The position numbers and the translations under genes were made by a program. Below the pieces are notes generated by a model that had not been told where the DNA came from, made no database searches, and worked only from the letters and a program-made list of their open reading frames with translations. This document shows, piece after piece, positions 27,444-36,185 of a stretch of 64,000 nucleotides of DNA. Position 1 is the first letter of the stretch, and each line of letters opens with the position of its first letter. The stretch is from Burkholderiales bacterium (GTDB lineage: Bacteria; Pseudomonadota; Gammaproteobacteria; Burkholderiales; Burkholderiaceae_E). Where the stretch lies: assembly GCA_029977705.1 (NCBI GenBank), contig JAPOKJ010000001.1, positions 1 to 64,000 of the forward strand, written 5' to 3'.

Positions 27444-27490
27444 GGCCGGCGGGTGTTGTTCCTGGGGTTCGATGCCGCAGCAGCGCCTGC

Positions 27491-28495
27491 TCAGTCGACC
27501 TGGGCGCCCGAGCGCCGCACCAGTTCGGCCCACTTGAGGATCTCGCGCTGGTTGAAGCCGCCCAGATCCTCGCTGCTGACCTGACCCCGCTCGACCCCCT
27601 GCGCCGCCAGCTTGTCCGCCACCTCGGCACTGGCCAGGGCTGACGCAAAACTGCTGCGCAGGCGCGCCAGCACCGCAGGCGGGGTGCCTGCCGGCGCATA
27701 CAGCATGAACCAGGCGACCAGGTCGAAGCCCTTGCCGATCTGTTCCTCGAGGGTCGGGACATCGGGGGCCGCCGGGCTGCGCAGGGCACCGGAGACGCCC
27801 AGGGCGCGCAGCTTGCCCGCCTTGATCAGCGGCATGACAGCGGCCGGGTGGTAGAACATGAACTGCACCTGGCCCGACATCACGTCGCTCAGGGCCTGGC
27901 CGCCCTCCTTGTAGGGCACATGGGTCATCTCGACGCCCAGTCGCGCCTTGAGCAACTCGCCTGCCAGGTGGCCGGAGGTGCCGTTTCCGGCCGACGCAAA
28001 GCTCAGGCCGGCAGGTCGGCCGGCCAGGGCCAGCAGGTCCTTCAGGGAGCGCACCGGCGAGGCGGCACTGACCACCAGCAAGGTCGGGGTCTGCCCCGGA
28101 AAGCCGACCGGGACGAAGTCGCGCACGGGGTCATACGAGAGGCGCCGGAACAAGGTCTTGTTGATCGCATGGGTGCCCACCGTGCCCATCACCAGGGTGT
28201 AGCCGTCGGCCGGGGCACGCGCCACATTCTCGGTCCCGATGGTGCCGCCGCCGCCGGACTTGTTCTCGACCACCACCGGCTGGCCGAGGGATTTGCTCAT
28301 GGCTTCGCCGACCAGCCGGGTCACCGCATCGGTACTGGTGCCTGCGCCGAAGGGCACGATGATGCGTATCGGGCGATTGGGAAAATCGGTGGCCTGCGCG
28401 CGCGCCTGCCCAAGGAAAAGCGACGCGGCCAGGGCGCCGCTGCTGCGCAGCCAGTGGCGGCGGTCAACGTGCGGTGGCAGTGGGGATCGGGGCAT
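27491..28495 (-). CDS. Bug-family (TTT) periplasmic substrate-binding protein
   Basis: A 334-aa receptor. The signal peptide has an Arg-containing N-region (VDRRHWLRSSG) and ends at ARA (33). The family blocks FPNRPIRIIVPFGAGTSTD and the PADGYTLVMGT region follow. A longer in-frame start at 28555 is open, but ATG 28495 gives a normal signal. It is 76 bases downstream of another Bug gene on the same strand. Its ligand is unknown. Confidence 0.92.
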   Translation of the reverse strand: MPRSPLPPHVDRRHWLRSSGALAASLFLGQARAQATDFPNRPIRIIVPFGAGTSTDAVTRLVGEAMSKSLGQPVVVENKSGGGGTIGTENVARAPADGYTLVMGTVGTHAINKTLFRRLSYDPVRDFVPVGFPGQTPTLLVVSAASPVRSLKDLLALAGRPAGLSFASAGNGTSGHLAGELLKARLGVEMTHVPYKEGGQALSDVMSGQVQFMFYHPAAVMPLIKAGKLRALGVSGALRSPAAPDVPTLEEQIGKGFDLVAWFMLYAPAGTPPAVLARLRSSFASALASAEVADKLAAQGVERGQVSSEDLGGFNQREILKWAELVRRSGAQVD

Positions 28496-28571
28496 GGCGA
28501 ACAACCTGTGAAGGGCGCGGCCGTCTGGATGCGGCCGGCATCCTGTGATTATCAACCACCCCGCACCGGTC

Positions 28572-29564
28572 CTACTCCGCGCTGGCCCCGGAGCGCATCA
28601 CGACCCCTGCCCACTTCTCGTTCTCGGCGCGGATGATGCGCGCATACAGTGCGGCATCGCCGGGCGTGGCGATGGCGCCTTCCGTATCCAGCCGTTCCTG
28701 GAAGGGCGCCGCCGCGACGACCTTGAGGATGTCCCGGGACAAGTCCCGGACCATTGCCTGCGGCGTGCCAGCGGGCGCCAGCACCCCGTAGGTGACGCTG
28801 CTCTCGAAGGCGGACAGCGCTGCGATGCCGGCTTCCATCACGGTGGGAACCTGCGGCAGGCTGGGCAGGCGGCGCGCCGAGGTGACCGCGATGGCGCGCA
28901 GCTTGCCGGCCCGGATCAGGGCCAGGGCCGGAGGCAGCACGCTGAAGCTCATCTGCACCTGTCCACCAGCCACATCGCCCAGTGCCGGGGCCGTACCCTT
29001 GTAGGGGATGTGCTGCAGGGTCAGTCCGGTGGCCATCCTGAACATTTCGCCGGTCAGGTGACCGCCCGTGCCGGTACCCGAGGATGCGAAATTCCAGCCG
29101 CCGGACGAGGCCCGCGCCGCGCTGATCAGGCCGTTCAGGTCGGTGAAGGGCACCGACTCGGGCACCACCAGCACCAGGGCCGACTGGGCCAGCATGGCCA
29201 CCGGTTGCAGGCCGCTGCGGGCATCGAATTTCAGGCCCTTGTACAGCACCGGATTGATCGATACCGTGCCACTGTGCCCGAGCAGGAGGGTGTGGCCATC
29301 GGGGGCGCTGCGGATCACCTCGCCGGTGCCGACATTGCCGCCTGCGCCCGGCTTGTTGTCCACCACGACCGCCTGGTTTCGCAACAGGCTCAGGCCCTTG
29401 GCCAGCTGGCGCGCAAACACGTCATTGCCACCGCCCGGCACGAAAGGCACCACGATGCGGATGGGGCGATCGGCCTGGGCCCGGGCGGCCCCCGCCCGGC
29501 TCCCCGGTCCGGCCAGCAGCACCGCCGCGCGCAGGAGCCTGCGGCGCGAGGCTGAGCCCGTCAT
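28572..29564 (-). CDS. Bug-family (TTT) periplasmic substrate-binding protein
   Basis: A 330-aa receptor. The signal peptide SRRRLLRAAVLLAG ends at ARA (29). The mature protein shows DRPIRIVVPFVPGGGND, NKPGAGGNVGT and APDGHTLLLGH. ATG 29564 overlaps the stop of the upstream lipoprotein hydrolase by one base (TGATG), with GAGG just before it, so the two are coupled. A longer start at 29606 would lie within the hydrolase gene. Coupling hints that the receptor binds a product of the hydrolase. Confidence 0.92.
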   Translation of the reverse strand: MTGSASRRRLLRAAVLLAGPGSRAGAARAQADRPIRIVVPFVPGGGNDVFARQLAKGLSLLRNQAVVVDNKPGAGGNVGTGEVIRSAPDGHTLLLGHSGTVSINPVLYKGLKFDARSGLQPVAMLAQSALVLVVPESVPFTDLNGLISAARASSGGWNFASSGTGTGGHLTGEMFRMATGLTLQHIPYKGTAPALGDVAGGQVQMSFSVLPPALALIRAGKLRAIAVTSARRLPSLPQVPTVMEAGIAALSAFESSVTYGVLAPAGTPQAMVRDLSRDILKVVAAAPFQERLDTEGAIATPGDAALYARIIRAENEKWAGVVMRSGASAE

Positions 29565-30670
29565 CACCTCGCCTTCGGGGGGACGGCGCGATCGAGCCAG
29601 TCCCACAGGTATTGCGCCAGGGCCAGGCTGTTGTCGTCCTGCATCAGCATGTGCGAGTTGCCGCTGATGCCGATCTCGGGCAGCACCACCAGATCAGCCC
29701 GGCCGCCGGCCTGCCTGACGGCCGCAGCAAATTCACGACAGGCCTTCAGGCGTGGCGCCCAGCGTGGGGAGGTGTCGACATAGTCGCCCCACAGCACCAT
29801 GATCGGCAGGCCCAGATAGGGCTTCAGGTCGCCCTTGGCCTCGGGGCAGGCGCCGGGTTCGATCGAGATGATCGCCGCGATCCCCTTGCGCGACAGCGCC
29901 GCCGCCTGGAAGGGATAGATGCCCGATTGCGAGTGGCTCATCAATACCGTCCCATCGAGTCTTTGCGACAGCTCGGACAGCCTCTCGACGGTGGGATTGG
30001 GCGTGGGCAGGGTGCCGATCCAGTCGGGCACCATCTGCTTCCAGAACTCCTCGATCGCCGTCAGCGGAAAACGCATGCCCGGGTGGACCTTGGGATGTTC
30101 GGTGCCAAAGCGGAAGATGGCCCAGGCCGCTTCCTGCCCGGCCATGAACACCGGCGGCGTGCTGGCGGCCGCTGCCTGGCCCGCCTTGACGGCGGTCACC
30201 GCCGTGGTGTTGGCTGCCGAGCGGCCGCGTGAGACCTGGTCCACGACATAGACCGGATGGCCCCGGCGCACGAAGAACTCGTCCCAGCCCATGCGGCCAT
30301 CGGGTGTGGTTTCCCAGGTCTTGCCGGTCAGGCAGCAGCCGTGGATCATCGTGATCGGGACACGGCGGGCATCGACCGGTACCTGGTAGCGCACATACAT
30401 CTGCTCGATGGCCACGCGGCCCTCGGCGGCGTAGGCGGGCAGGGTCGACAGGGTGCCCGAGGCGATGGTGCGGCCGCCCACGAAGAAGCTGCCCTGACGC
30501 CCGATCACCAGGGGCCCCTGCAGGCTTGAAACCTCCGTCGAAGGGGTCAGGGCGGTGCAGGCCTGAAGGCCCGGCAGCAGGCTCAGGAGCAGGCCCAGCA
30601 TCAGGGCCGTGCCCGAGCCGCGCCATCGGGGCAGGCGTGGCGCAGGCGCGCTTTTCAGGGGGGTGGACAT
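29564..30670 (-). CDS. alpha/beta-hydrolase lipoprotein
   Basis: A 368-aa predicted lipoprotein. After a hydrophobic segment the lipobox LQAC places the lipidated cysteine at C38. The hydrolase fold shows MIHGCCLTGKTWE at the oxyanion region, the nucleophile elbow SHSQSG, and a late His in GNSHMLMQDD. ATG 30670 has GGAG upstream; the longer frame to 30763 lacks a signal at its start. Probably an esterase anchored in the envelope. Its stop overlaps the Bug receptor gene start. Confidence 0.82.
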   Translation of the reverse strand: MSTPLKSAPAPRLPRWRGSGTALMLGLLLSLLPGLQACTALTPSTEVSSLQGPLVIGRQGSFFVGGRTIASGTLSTLPAYAAEGRVAIEQMYVRYQVPVDARRVPITMIHGCCLTGKTWETTPDGRMGWDEFFVRRGHPVYVVDQVSRGRSAANTTAVTAVKAGQAAAASTPPVFMAGQEAAWAIFRFGTEHPKVHPGMRFPLTAIEEFWKQMVPDWIGTLPTPNPTVERLSELSQRLDGTVLMSHSQSGIYPFQAAALSRKGIAAIISIEPGACPEAKGDLKPYLGLPIMVLWGDYVDTSPRWAPRLKACREFAAAVRQAGGRADLVVLPEIGISGNSHMLMQDDNSLALAQYLWDWLDRAVPPKAR

Positions 30671-30771
30671 TGGGGGCTCCGCAGGTGCTGTGGGTGCGCT
30701 GGGAGCATACTCCGGCATTGGCTGCCCGGGCGCCGCTTCGCCTGGTGCGTGAACCCTTTGCAAGACCTTCC

Positions 30772-31101
30772 ATGAAACTGGCCAACATCCCCTTTCACAC
30801 CACCGACTGGTCGCAACTGCCGGCCACCGAGCATCGCGGCGAGACCGGCATGGCCTGGTGGCGCACGCTGCATTTTGGCGACATCCGGGTACGCATGGTC
30901 GAGTACAGCCCCGGCTACCTGGCGGACCACTGGTGCCAGAAGGGGCACATCCTGATGTGCCTGCACGGACAGCTGGATACCGAACTGGCCGACGGCCGCC
31001 GCTTCGTGCTTACCCCGGGCATGAGTTACCAGGTGGCCGATCAGGCCGAGGCGCATCGCTCGAGCACGGTGCAGGGTGCGCGGCTGTTCATCGTCGACTG
31101 A
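30772..31101 (+). CDS. small cupin protein (DHWC motif)
   Basis: A 109-aa single-domain cupin. ADHWCQKGHI at residues 51-60 is the characteristic block of a family of small cupins with a His-Trp-Cys set. GMSYQVADQAEAHRS forms the second cupin box. Function is unknown, and metal binding through the His/Cys residues is possible. The start has CCTTCC instead of a Shine-Dalgarno. It is divergent from the lipoprotein hydrolase and 101 bases before the deacylase gene. Confidence 0.75.
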   Translation: MKLANIPFHTTDWSQLPATEHRGETGMAWWRTLHFGDIRVRMVEYSPGYLADHWCQKGHILMCLHGQLDTELADGRRFVLTPGMSYQVADQAEAHRSSTVQGARLFIVD

Positions 31102-31202
31102 GTTCGGAACGGCGGCGATCACCCGGGACGCAAAGGCGGGATCATCTGACTTGCAAGCCGGCGCAGACCTCTCGCTGCGCGGCAACGAACCGGAGCCTTC
31201 CC

Positions 31203-32933
31203 ATGCATGACCTGATCATCCGCAATGGCCAATTGGCCGATGGCAGCGGTGCACCGCTGCGCCAGGCCGATGTGGCGATCCGTGATGGCCGCATCGTCGA
31301 GGTGGGCCAGGTGAGCGGCACGGCCCGTGAGCAGATCGATGCCCGTGGTTGCATCGTGACGCCCGGTTTCGTCGATGTGCATACCCATTACGATGGCCAG
31401 GCGACCTGGGATGCCCACCTTCAGCCATCCAGCTGGCATGGGGTCACGACGGCGGTGATGGGCAATTGCGGCGTCGGCTTTGCGCCGGTGCGGCCGCAGG
31501 ACCGCGACCGGCTGGTCGAGTTGATGGAAGGCGTGGAGGACATTCCCGGCGCGGCCCTGCACGAAGGCCTGTCCTGGCAATGGGAAAGCTTTGGTGATTA
31601 CCTGGACGCCCTCGAGCATCGTCCGCGCGACATCGACCTGGCGGCGCAGCTGCCGCACGGTGCCCTGCGGGTCTATGTGATGGGCGAGCGCGGTGCGCGC
31701 CTGGAGCCGGCCAACGCAGACGATTGTGCGCAGATGCGCCGCCTGGCTGCCGAGGCGGCCCGTGCCGGGGCGATCGGGTTTTCCTCGAGCCGCTCGATGA
31801 ACCACCGCTCGATCAAGGGGGAGCCCACCCCCTCGCTGCGTGCCACCGAGGATGAACTGTTGGCCATAGCGATGGGGCTGGCCGATGCCGGCCGTGGCGT
31901 GCTCCAGTTCATCAGCGACTTTTCGCGGGCCACGATGCACGAGGAATTCGCGATGCTCACCCGCATCGCGCGGGCCAGCGGACGGCCCCTGTCGTTCTCG
32001 CTGGCCGAGGCCCATCGCGCTCCCCAGCAATGGCGCGAGCTGCTGGCCCTGACCGACAAGGCCAATGCCGAAGGCCTGGCGATCACCGCGCAGATTGCGC
32101 CACGTCCGATCGGCGTGCTGCTTGGCCTTCAGGGCAGCCGCAATCCCTTCACCTTCTGCCCCTCCTACAAGGCGATCGCGCAGCGCAGTCTGGCCGAGCG
32201 GGTGGCCGCCATGCGCGAACCGGCCTTGCGGGCCGCCCTGCTCGCCGAATTGCAGGACGCCACCCACAAGCCGACCGATCCGCTGGTGCCGCGTCTGGTC
32301 GCCTTCGACCGCATCTATGCCTTTGGCGATCCGCCCGATTACGAACCGCCGGCCGAAAAGGCCGTCACTGCCATCGCCCTGCAACGGGGCGTGTCGCCAG
32401 CCGAGGCGGCCTACGACATGCTGCTCGAGAACGAAGGCCGGGCCTTCCTGTTCGCGCCCTTTGCCAATTTTGCCTTCGGCCATCTCGATGCCTGCCAGGA
32501 AATGATCGCCCACCCTCATACCGTGATCGGTCTGGGCGACGGCGGGGCCCATGTCTCGATCATCAGTGATGGCAGCTTCCCCACCTACCTTCTGAGCCAC
32601 TGGGGCCGTGACCGCTCGCACGGCCGCTTCGATGTGGCCTGGCTGGTCAAGCGCCAGACCCTCGATACCGCCCGCATGATCGGGCTGCATGACCGTGGCC
32701 TGGTGGCCCCGGGCTACAAGGCCGACCTGAACGTGATCGACATGGCCCGCCTGAAGGTGCTGGCACCGGTCATGGCCGATGACCTGCCAGCCGGCGGGCG
32801 TCGATTGCTGCAGCGGGCCGAAGGCTATGTCGCCACCATTGTCTCCGGCGTGGTCGTGTACCGGGAAGGGCAGTCCACCGGCGCCTTGCCCGGTCGCCTG
32901 CTGCGCGGGGCCGGGGTCGCTGCGGTGGCCTGA
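31203..32933 (+). CDS. N-acyl-D-amino-acid deacylase (amidohydrolase family)
   Basis: A 576-aa metal-dependent amidohydrolase of the D-aminoacylase group. The metal pair H60-T-H62 lies in [13 protein letters not shown], and [11 protein letters not shown] is the family signature. A C-terminal composite beta-sandwich ends with [16 protein letters not shown]. The protein is cytoplasmic and releases fatty acid from N-acyl-D-amino acids or related amides. GGAG at 31192-31195 fixes ATG 31203. The frame is open from 30858, but that part overlaps the cupin gene. Confidence 0.88.
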   Translation: MHDLIIRNGQLADGSGAPLRQADVAIRDGRIVEVGQVSGTAREQIDARGCIVTPGFVDVHTHYDGQATWDAHLQPSSWHGVTTAVMGNCGVGFAPVRPQDRDRLVELMEGVEDIPGAALHEGLSWQWESFGDYLDALEHRPRDIDLAAQLPHGALRVYVMGERGARLEPANADDCAQMRRLAAEAARAGAIGFSSSRSMNHRSIKGEPTPSLRATEDELLAIAMGLADAGRGVLQFISDFSRATMHEEFAMLTRIARASGRPLSFSLAEAHRAPQQWRELLALTDKANAEGLAITAQIAPRPIGVLLGLQGSRNPFTFCPSYKAIAQRSLAERVAAMREPALRAALLAELQDATHKPTDPLVPRLVAFDRIYAFGDPPDYEPPAEKAVTAIALQRGVSPAEAAYDMLLENEGRAFLFAPFANFAFGHLDACQEMIAHPHTVIGLGDGGAHVSIISDGSFPTYLLSHWGRDRSHGRFDVAWLVKRQTLDTARMIGLHDRGLVAPGYKADLNVIDMARLKVLAPVMADDLPAGGRRLLQRAEGYVATIVSGVVVYREGQSTGALPGRLLRGAGVAAVA

Positions 32934-33007
32934 ACGACAGGGGTATCGGTCAGCTTCGGGTCAGGTCGCCGTGGTACGGTGTGCCATTGCCCTTCCCGGA
33001 ACATGCC

Positions 33008-33409
33008 ATGCAAGCCCGTGTCAACCATCGCTCGCGACAACTCCAGCGCCAGGTGTCTGAAATGGCCTGGGCGGTGCCGCAGGTGATCCAGCAGCGGGTC
33101 GGGCGCATGATCGCCGCCGGGCCGATGCCCAGTGCCGTCGACCAGCGCGAGTTCTATCGCATGGGCGCCGAAAAGGTCGCCGCCTTTCAGGAGTCCTGGA
33201 TGGCCGCAGGGGTGGGCGTCATCACGGCACAGCAGGAATTTGCCCTGGCCTGGATGCAGGCCATGATGACCCTGCCCTGCCAGCCCCAGTCCATCAACCA
33301 GCTGTTCAGTGCCGGCCATGCGGCGGCGCTGGGGGTGGTGGGTGCCAGTCTGGCACCGGTCCATGGCCGAGCCATGGGCAATGCCCGCCGTTTGCGGGCC
33401 GGCACCTGA
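33008..33409 (+). CDS. phasin-like polyhydroxyalkanoate granule protein
   Basis: A 133-aa mainly helical protein with amphipathic stretches (EFYRMGAEKVAAFQESWMAA) like the short phasin-type granule proteins of Burkholderiales. No signal peptide or membrane segment. GGAA lies 7 bases before ATG 33008. It would coat polyhydroxybutyrate inclusions. The next gene follows 16 bases downstream. The family call is moderate because phasins are of low complexity. Confidence 0.6.
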   Translation: MQARVNHRSRQLQRQVSEMAWAVPQVIQQRVGRMIAAGPMPSAVDQREFYRMGAEKVAAFQESWMAAGVGVITAQQEFALAWMQAMMTLPCQPQSINQLFSAGHAAALGVVGASLAPVHGRAMGNARRLRAGT

Positions 33410-33425
33410 AGCTGGCGAGGCCTCG

Positions 33426-33746
33426 ATGTTTGCCCGCGGCCTGCAGCCTCCTTACTACGCGGTCATCTTCAGCTCGCAGCGCCAGGGCGAGGATGCAGGC
33501 TATGCCCGCATGGCCGAGCGCATGGTCGAGACGGCGCGCGGGCAGCCCGGCTTCCTGGGCATCGAGAGCGCCCGCGATGCCCAGGGCTTCGGCATCACGG
33601 TGTCGTATTGGTCGGATGCCCAGGCCGTCAAGGCCTGGAAGCAGCACAGCGACCATCTCGGCGCCCAGACCCTGGGCCGCCAGCGCTGGTATGCCCATTA
33701 CGAATTGCGCGTGGCGCGGGTCGAGCGCGCCTACGACGGTCCCTGA
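33426..33746 (+). CDS. antibiotic biosynthesis monooxygenase (ABM) family protein
   Basis: A 106-aa dimeric ferredoxin-like protein of the ABM/YgiN type. YYAVIFSSQR begins the first strand, RGQPGFLGIESARD and GFGITVSYWSD are the core family blocks, and QRWYAHYELRVARVER is the last strand. Members include quinol monooxygenases and haem-degrading enzymes. GAGG precedes ATG 33426. The last 16 bases overlap the end of the convergent MarR gene. Confidence 0.82.
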   Translation: MFARGLQPPYYAVIFSSQRQGEDAGYARMAERMVETARGQPGFLGIESARDAQGFGITVSYWSDAQAVKAWKQHSDHLGAQTLGRQRWYAHYELRVARVERAYDGP

Positions 33747-34219
33747 GGCCGGCTCCGCGCCACCTTGTGCAGCAGTTCGATCAGCAGGGCCCGCTCGGCG
33801 GCGCTCAGCACGGCCATGGCGTCCCGTTCGCCTTTCAGCAGGCGCCTGGTCGCGCTCGATGCCATCCTGGATCCCGCCGCCGTCAGCTTGAGCAGCACGG
33901 CACGCTTGTCGCTCGGGCTGGGACGTCGCTGCAGCAGCTTGCGCGCCTCGAGCCGGTCGACCCACATGGTGATGTTGGGTTTGGTGACGGCCAGGGCCTT
34001 GGCCAGGCGCGCCGAAGACACCTCCGGATTCTCAGCGATCAGGGTCAGCAAGGTGTATTCGACCGGACGCAGCCCGTCGGGCCCGAAGACCTCGCGGTTG
34101 TAGACCGCGGTGGTCGCGATGGCCGCCTGGGCCAGCTGATAGCCGATGAGGTCGTGCAGCCGCGCCTCGGTCAGTTGCCCGGCCGGGGTCTTGTCTGCGG
34201 CGCTGCGCCGGGTCGCCAT
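33731..34219 (-). CDS. MarR-family transcriptional regulator
   Basis: A 162-aa winged-helix regulator. SARLAKALAVTKPNITMWVDRLEARKLLQR is the recognition helix region, and the SPSDKRAVLLKLT segment is the wing. It follows the amidohydrolase gene on the same strand after 70 bases. The neighbouring genes act on hydroxycinnamoyl-CoA. MarR proteins such as FerC, CouR and HcaR sense such CoA esters, so it probably represses the divergent ferulate promoters. Its 3' end overlaps the ABM gene by 16 bases. Confidence 0.9.
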   Translation of the reverse strand: MATRRSAADKTPAGQLTEARLHDLIGYQLAQAAIATTAVYNREVFGPDGLRPVEYTLLTLIAENPEVSSARLAKALAVTKPNITMWVDRLEARKLLQRRPSPSDKRAVLLKLTAAGSRMASSATRRLLKGERDAMAVLSAAERALLIELLHKVARSRPQGPS

Positions 34220-34289
34220 GGACGGCGGTGCTCGGAAAGTGGTGCGGGAAGCGGCCGGGCCAAGGGCTTGCGCCGTGGCCTCGTCCTCC

Positions 34290-35171
34290 TCAGGCCGCCT
34301 TGGCGGTCTTGCCCAGACCGAGCAGGCGCACCGCGTTGTCCTTCAGGATGCCGGGCTTGACCCGGTCCTTGAAACCGGCCTCGTTGAAGTCTTCCATCCA
34401 GCGCTCGGGGGTGATCAGCGGGAAATCGCTGCCGAACAGGATCCGGTCACTGAGCAGGGTGTTGGCGTACTGCACCAGTTGCGCCGGAAAATACTTCGGG
34501 CTCCAGCCGGACAGGTCGATCCAGACATTGGGCTTGTGCAGGGCCAGGGACAGGGCTTCGTCCTGCCAGGGCCAGCTCGGGTGCGCGATCACGATCTGCA
34601 TGTCGGGGAAATCGATGGCGACATCCTCGAGCAGCATCGGGTTGGAGTTCTGCAGGCGCAGGCCGCCACCGCAGCGCATGCCCGAGCCGATGCCCGAATG
34701 GCCACTGTGGAAGATGGCGGGCAGCTTGTACTCGGCGATCACCTCGTAGATCGGCCAGGCCATCCGGTCATAGGGCAGGAAGCCCTGCACCGTGGGGTGG
34801 AACTTGAAGCCCTTGACGTTGTTTTCCTCGATCAGGCGGCGCGCCTCGCGGGCACCCATCTTGCCCTTGTGCGGATCGATCGAGCCAAAGGCGATCATCA
34901 TGTCGCTGTTCTTGGCGGCGGCCTCGGCGATCTCCTCGTTGGGGATGCGGCGCCGGCCCAGTTGCGACTCGGAGTCGACGGTGAACATCACCAGGCCGAT
35001 CTTCTTCTCGCGGTAGTAGGCAACGGTCTCCTCGATGGTCGGGCGACGGTTGGAGCGGAAGTACTTGTCGGCGGCGCGATCGTATTCCTCGCCATACTTG
35101 TCAAACGGATTCCAGCACGAGACTTCGGCGTGGGTGTGGATGTCGATGGCGATCAGGTTGTCGATGTCCAT
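34290..35171 (-). CDS. amidohydrolase-2 family protein of the ferulate cluster
   Basis: A 293-aa TIM-barrel metal hydrolase/decarboxylase type protein. The metal pair is H12-T-H14 (AIDIHTHAE). FHSGHSGIG, IAHPSWPWQDEAL and FGSDFPL are the later metal and catalytic strands of the COG2159 group, which includes gamma-resorcylate and ACMS decarboxylases. It is divergent from the crotonase and feruloyl-CoA synthase genes and upstream of marR. A role in cleaving or hydrolysing a ferulate-derived intermediate is inferred from position only. Confidence 0.85.
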   Translation of the reverse strand: MDIDNLIAIDIHTHAEVSCWNPFDKYGEEYDRAADKYFRSNRRPTIEETVAYYREKKIGLVMFTVDSESQLGRRRIPNEEIAEAAAKNSDMMIAFGSIDPHKGKMGAREARRLIEENNVKGFKFHPTVQGFLPYDRMAWPIYEVIAEYKLPAIFHSGHSGIGSGMRCGGGLRLQNSNPMLLEDVAIDFPDMQIVIAHPSWPWQDEALSLALHKPNVWIDLSGWSPKYFPAQLVQYANTLLSDRILFGSDFPLITPERWMEDFNEAGFKDRVKPGILKDNAVRLLGLGKTAKAA

Positions 35172-35221
35172 GGGGGCTCCTGCGGCGGGGTCGGGGGATG
35201 GCAGGTTCCGCGGACCGGATC

Positions 35222-35250
35222 TTGCCGTGAGAAGATTATATAGTTAAGAT
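35222..35250 (+). promoter_or_regulatory. promoter of the crotonase-feruloyl-CoA synthase operon
   Basis: TTGCCG (35222-35227) and TAAGAT (35245-35250) at 17-base spacing, each with four of six consensus bases. It lies in a rare A/T-rich core of the divergent region, overlapping the minus-strand -10 and a TTA-N6-TAA dyad at 35236-35247 that could bind the MarR protein. Confidence 0.45.
35235..35240 (-). promoter_or_regulatory. -10 box for the amidohydrolase-marR operon
   Basis: On the minus strand these bases read TATAAT, a perfect -10. The -35 position holds no good match, which fits an activated or repressible promoter. It overlaps the opposing promoter, so one bound regulator could control both directions. 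Confidence 0.45.
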
Positions 35251-35363
35251 GCTGAACCATTTTGCCGGTCCGGCGAAAGCGGAACCGACCGGTCCTGCCG
35301 GACTTCTCGCGCGCCGCCGCCGCCCCTTCCCGCGATCCCCCGAATATCCGGAGTACACCCCCC

Positions 35364-36185
35364 GTGAGTGACGCTGCCTCTCCTTCCTTCATCCCGGTCA
35401 CCGGCCTGCTGGCCACGCTGGACCAGTTGCGCATCGAGCAGTCGGGCGGCATCCTGCACCTGCGCCTGAACCGTGCGGCCAAGCGCAATGCCATCAGCGA
35501 CCTGCTGGTCAAGCAGCTGCACACCGCCTTCCTGAACCTGCCCGAGACGGCGCGGGTGGTGGTGCTGTCCGGTGAGGGCGATCATTTCTGCGCCGGTCTC
35601 GACCTGGGCGAAGTGGGCAAGAGCGATGCCGAGCACGGCATGTGGCACTCGCGCATGTGGCATGCGGCCTTCGATGCCGTGCAGTTTGGCCGTGTGCCGG
35701 TGATCGCGGTGCTGCACGGGGCTGTGGTCGGCGGCGGACTCGAGCTGGCCGCCTCGGCCCATATCCGCATCGTCGAGCCCAGCACCTATTTCGGTCTGCC
35801 CGAGGGTACGCGCGGCCTGTTCCTGGGCGGTGGCGGTTCGGTGCGCGTGCCGCGCCTGATCGGTGTCGCGCGGGTCACCGACATGATGCTGACCGGCCGC
35901 GTCTATGAGGCCGATGAGGCCCATGCCATCGGGCTGGCCCAGTACAAGGTGGGTGCCGGCGAAGGCCTGGCCAAGGCGATGGCGCTGGCTGGCCGGATTT
36001 CCGGCAATGCGCCGATGTCCAATTTTGCCATCCTGCATGCCCTGCCGCGCATCGCCGACCAGTCGATGGAGGAGGGCCTGCTCACCGAATCGCTGATGGC
36101 GGCGATCTCGCAGAGCACCGACGAAGCCCGAGGCCGCCTGCAGGCCTTCCTGGCTGGCCGTGCCGCCAAGGTGGTGCGGCAATGA
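35364..36185 (+). CDS. enoyl-CoA hydratase/crotonase family protein (feruloyl-CoA hydratase candidate)
   Basis: A 273-aa crotonase. The oxyanion segments are DHFCAGLDLGE and GAVVGGGLELA. Both hydratase acids are kept: E127 in GGGLE and E147 in GLPEGTRG. GTG 35364 has GGAG at 35350-35353; the frame extends to 35262, but that part is Arg/Pro-rich and unlike the family. The next gene overlaps by four bases. It probably hydrates feruloyl-CoA. Sequence features differ from the Pseudomonas Ech vanillin-forming lyase, so it may act in a beta-oxidative route instead. Confidence 0.85.
   Translation: MSDAASPSFIPVTGLLATLDQLRIEQSGGILHLRLNRAAKRNAISDLLVKQLHTAFLNLPETARVVVLSGEGDHFCAGLDLGEVGKSDAEHGMWHSRMWHAAFDAVQFGRVPVIAVLHGAVVGGGLELAASAHIRIVEPSTYFGLPEGTRGLFLGGGGSVRVPRLIGVARVTDMMLTGRVYEADEAHAIGLAQYKVGAGEGLAKAMALAGRISGNAPMSNFAILHALPRIADQSMEEGLLTESLMAAISQSTDEARGRLQAFLAGRAAKVVRQ

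Noticed and set aside
35364-36185. Naming the crotonase as vanillin-forming hydratase-lyase (ech).
   Set aside because: The sequence around the active site differs from the Pseudomonas enzyme as I know it, so only the crotonase family and hydratase acids are claimed.
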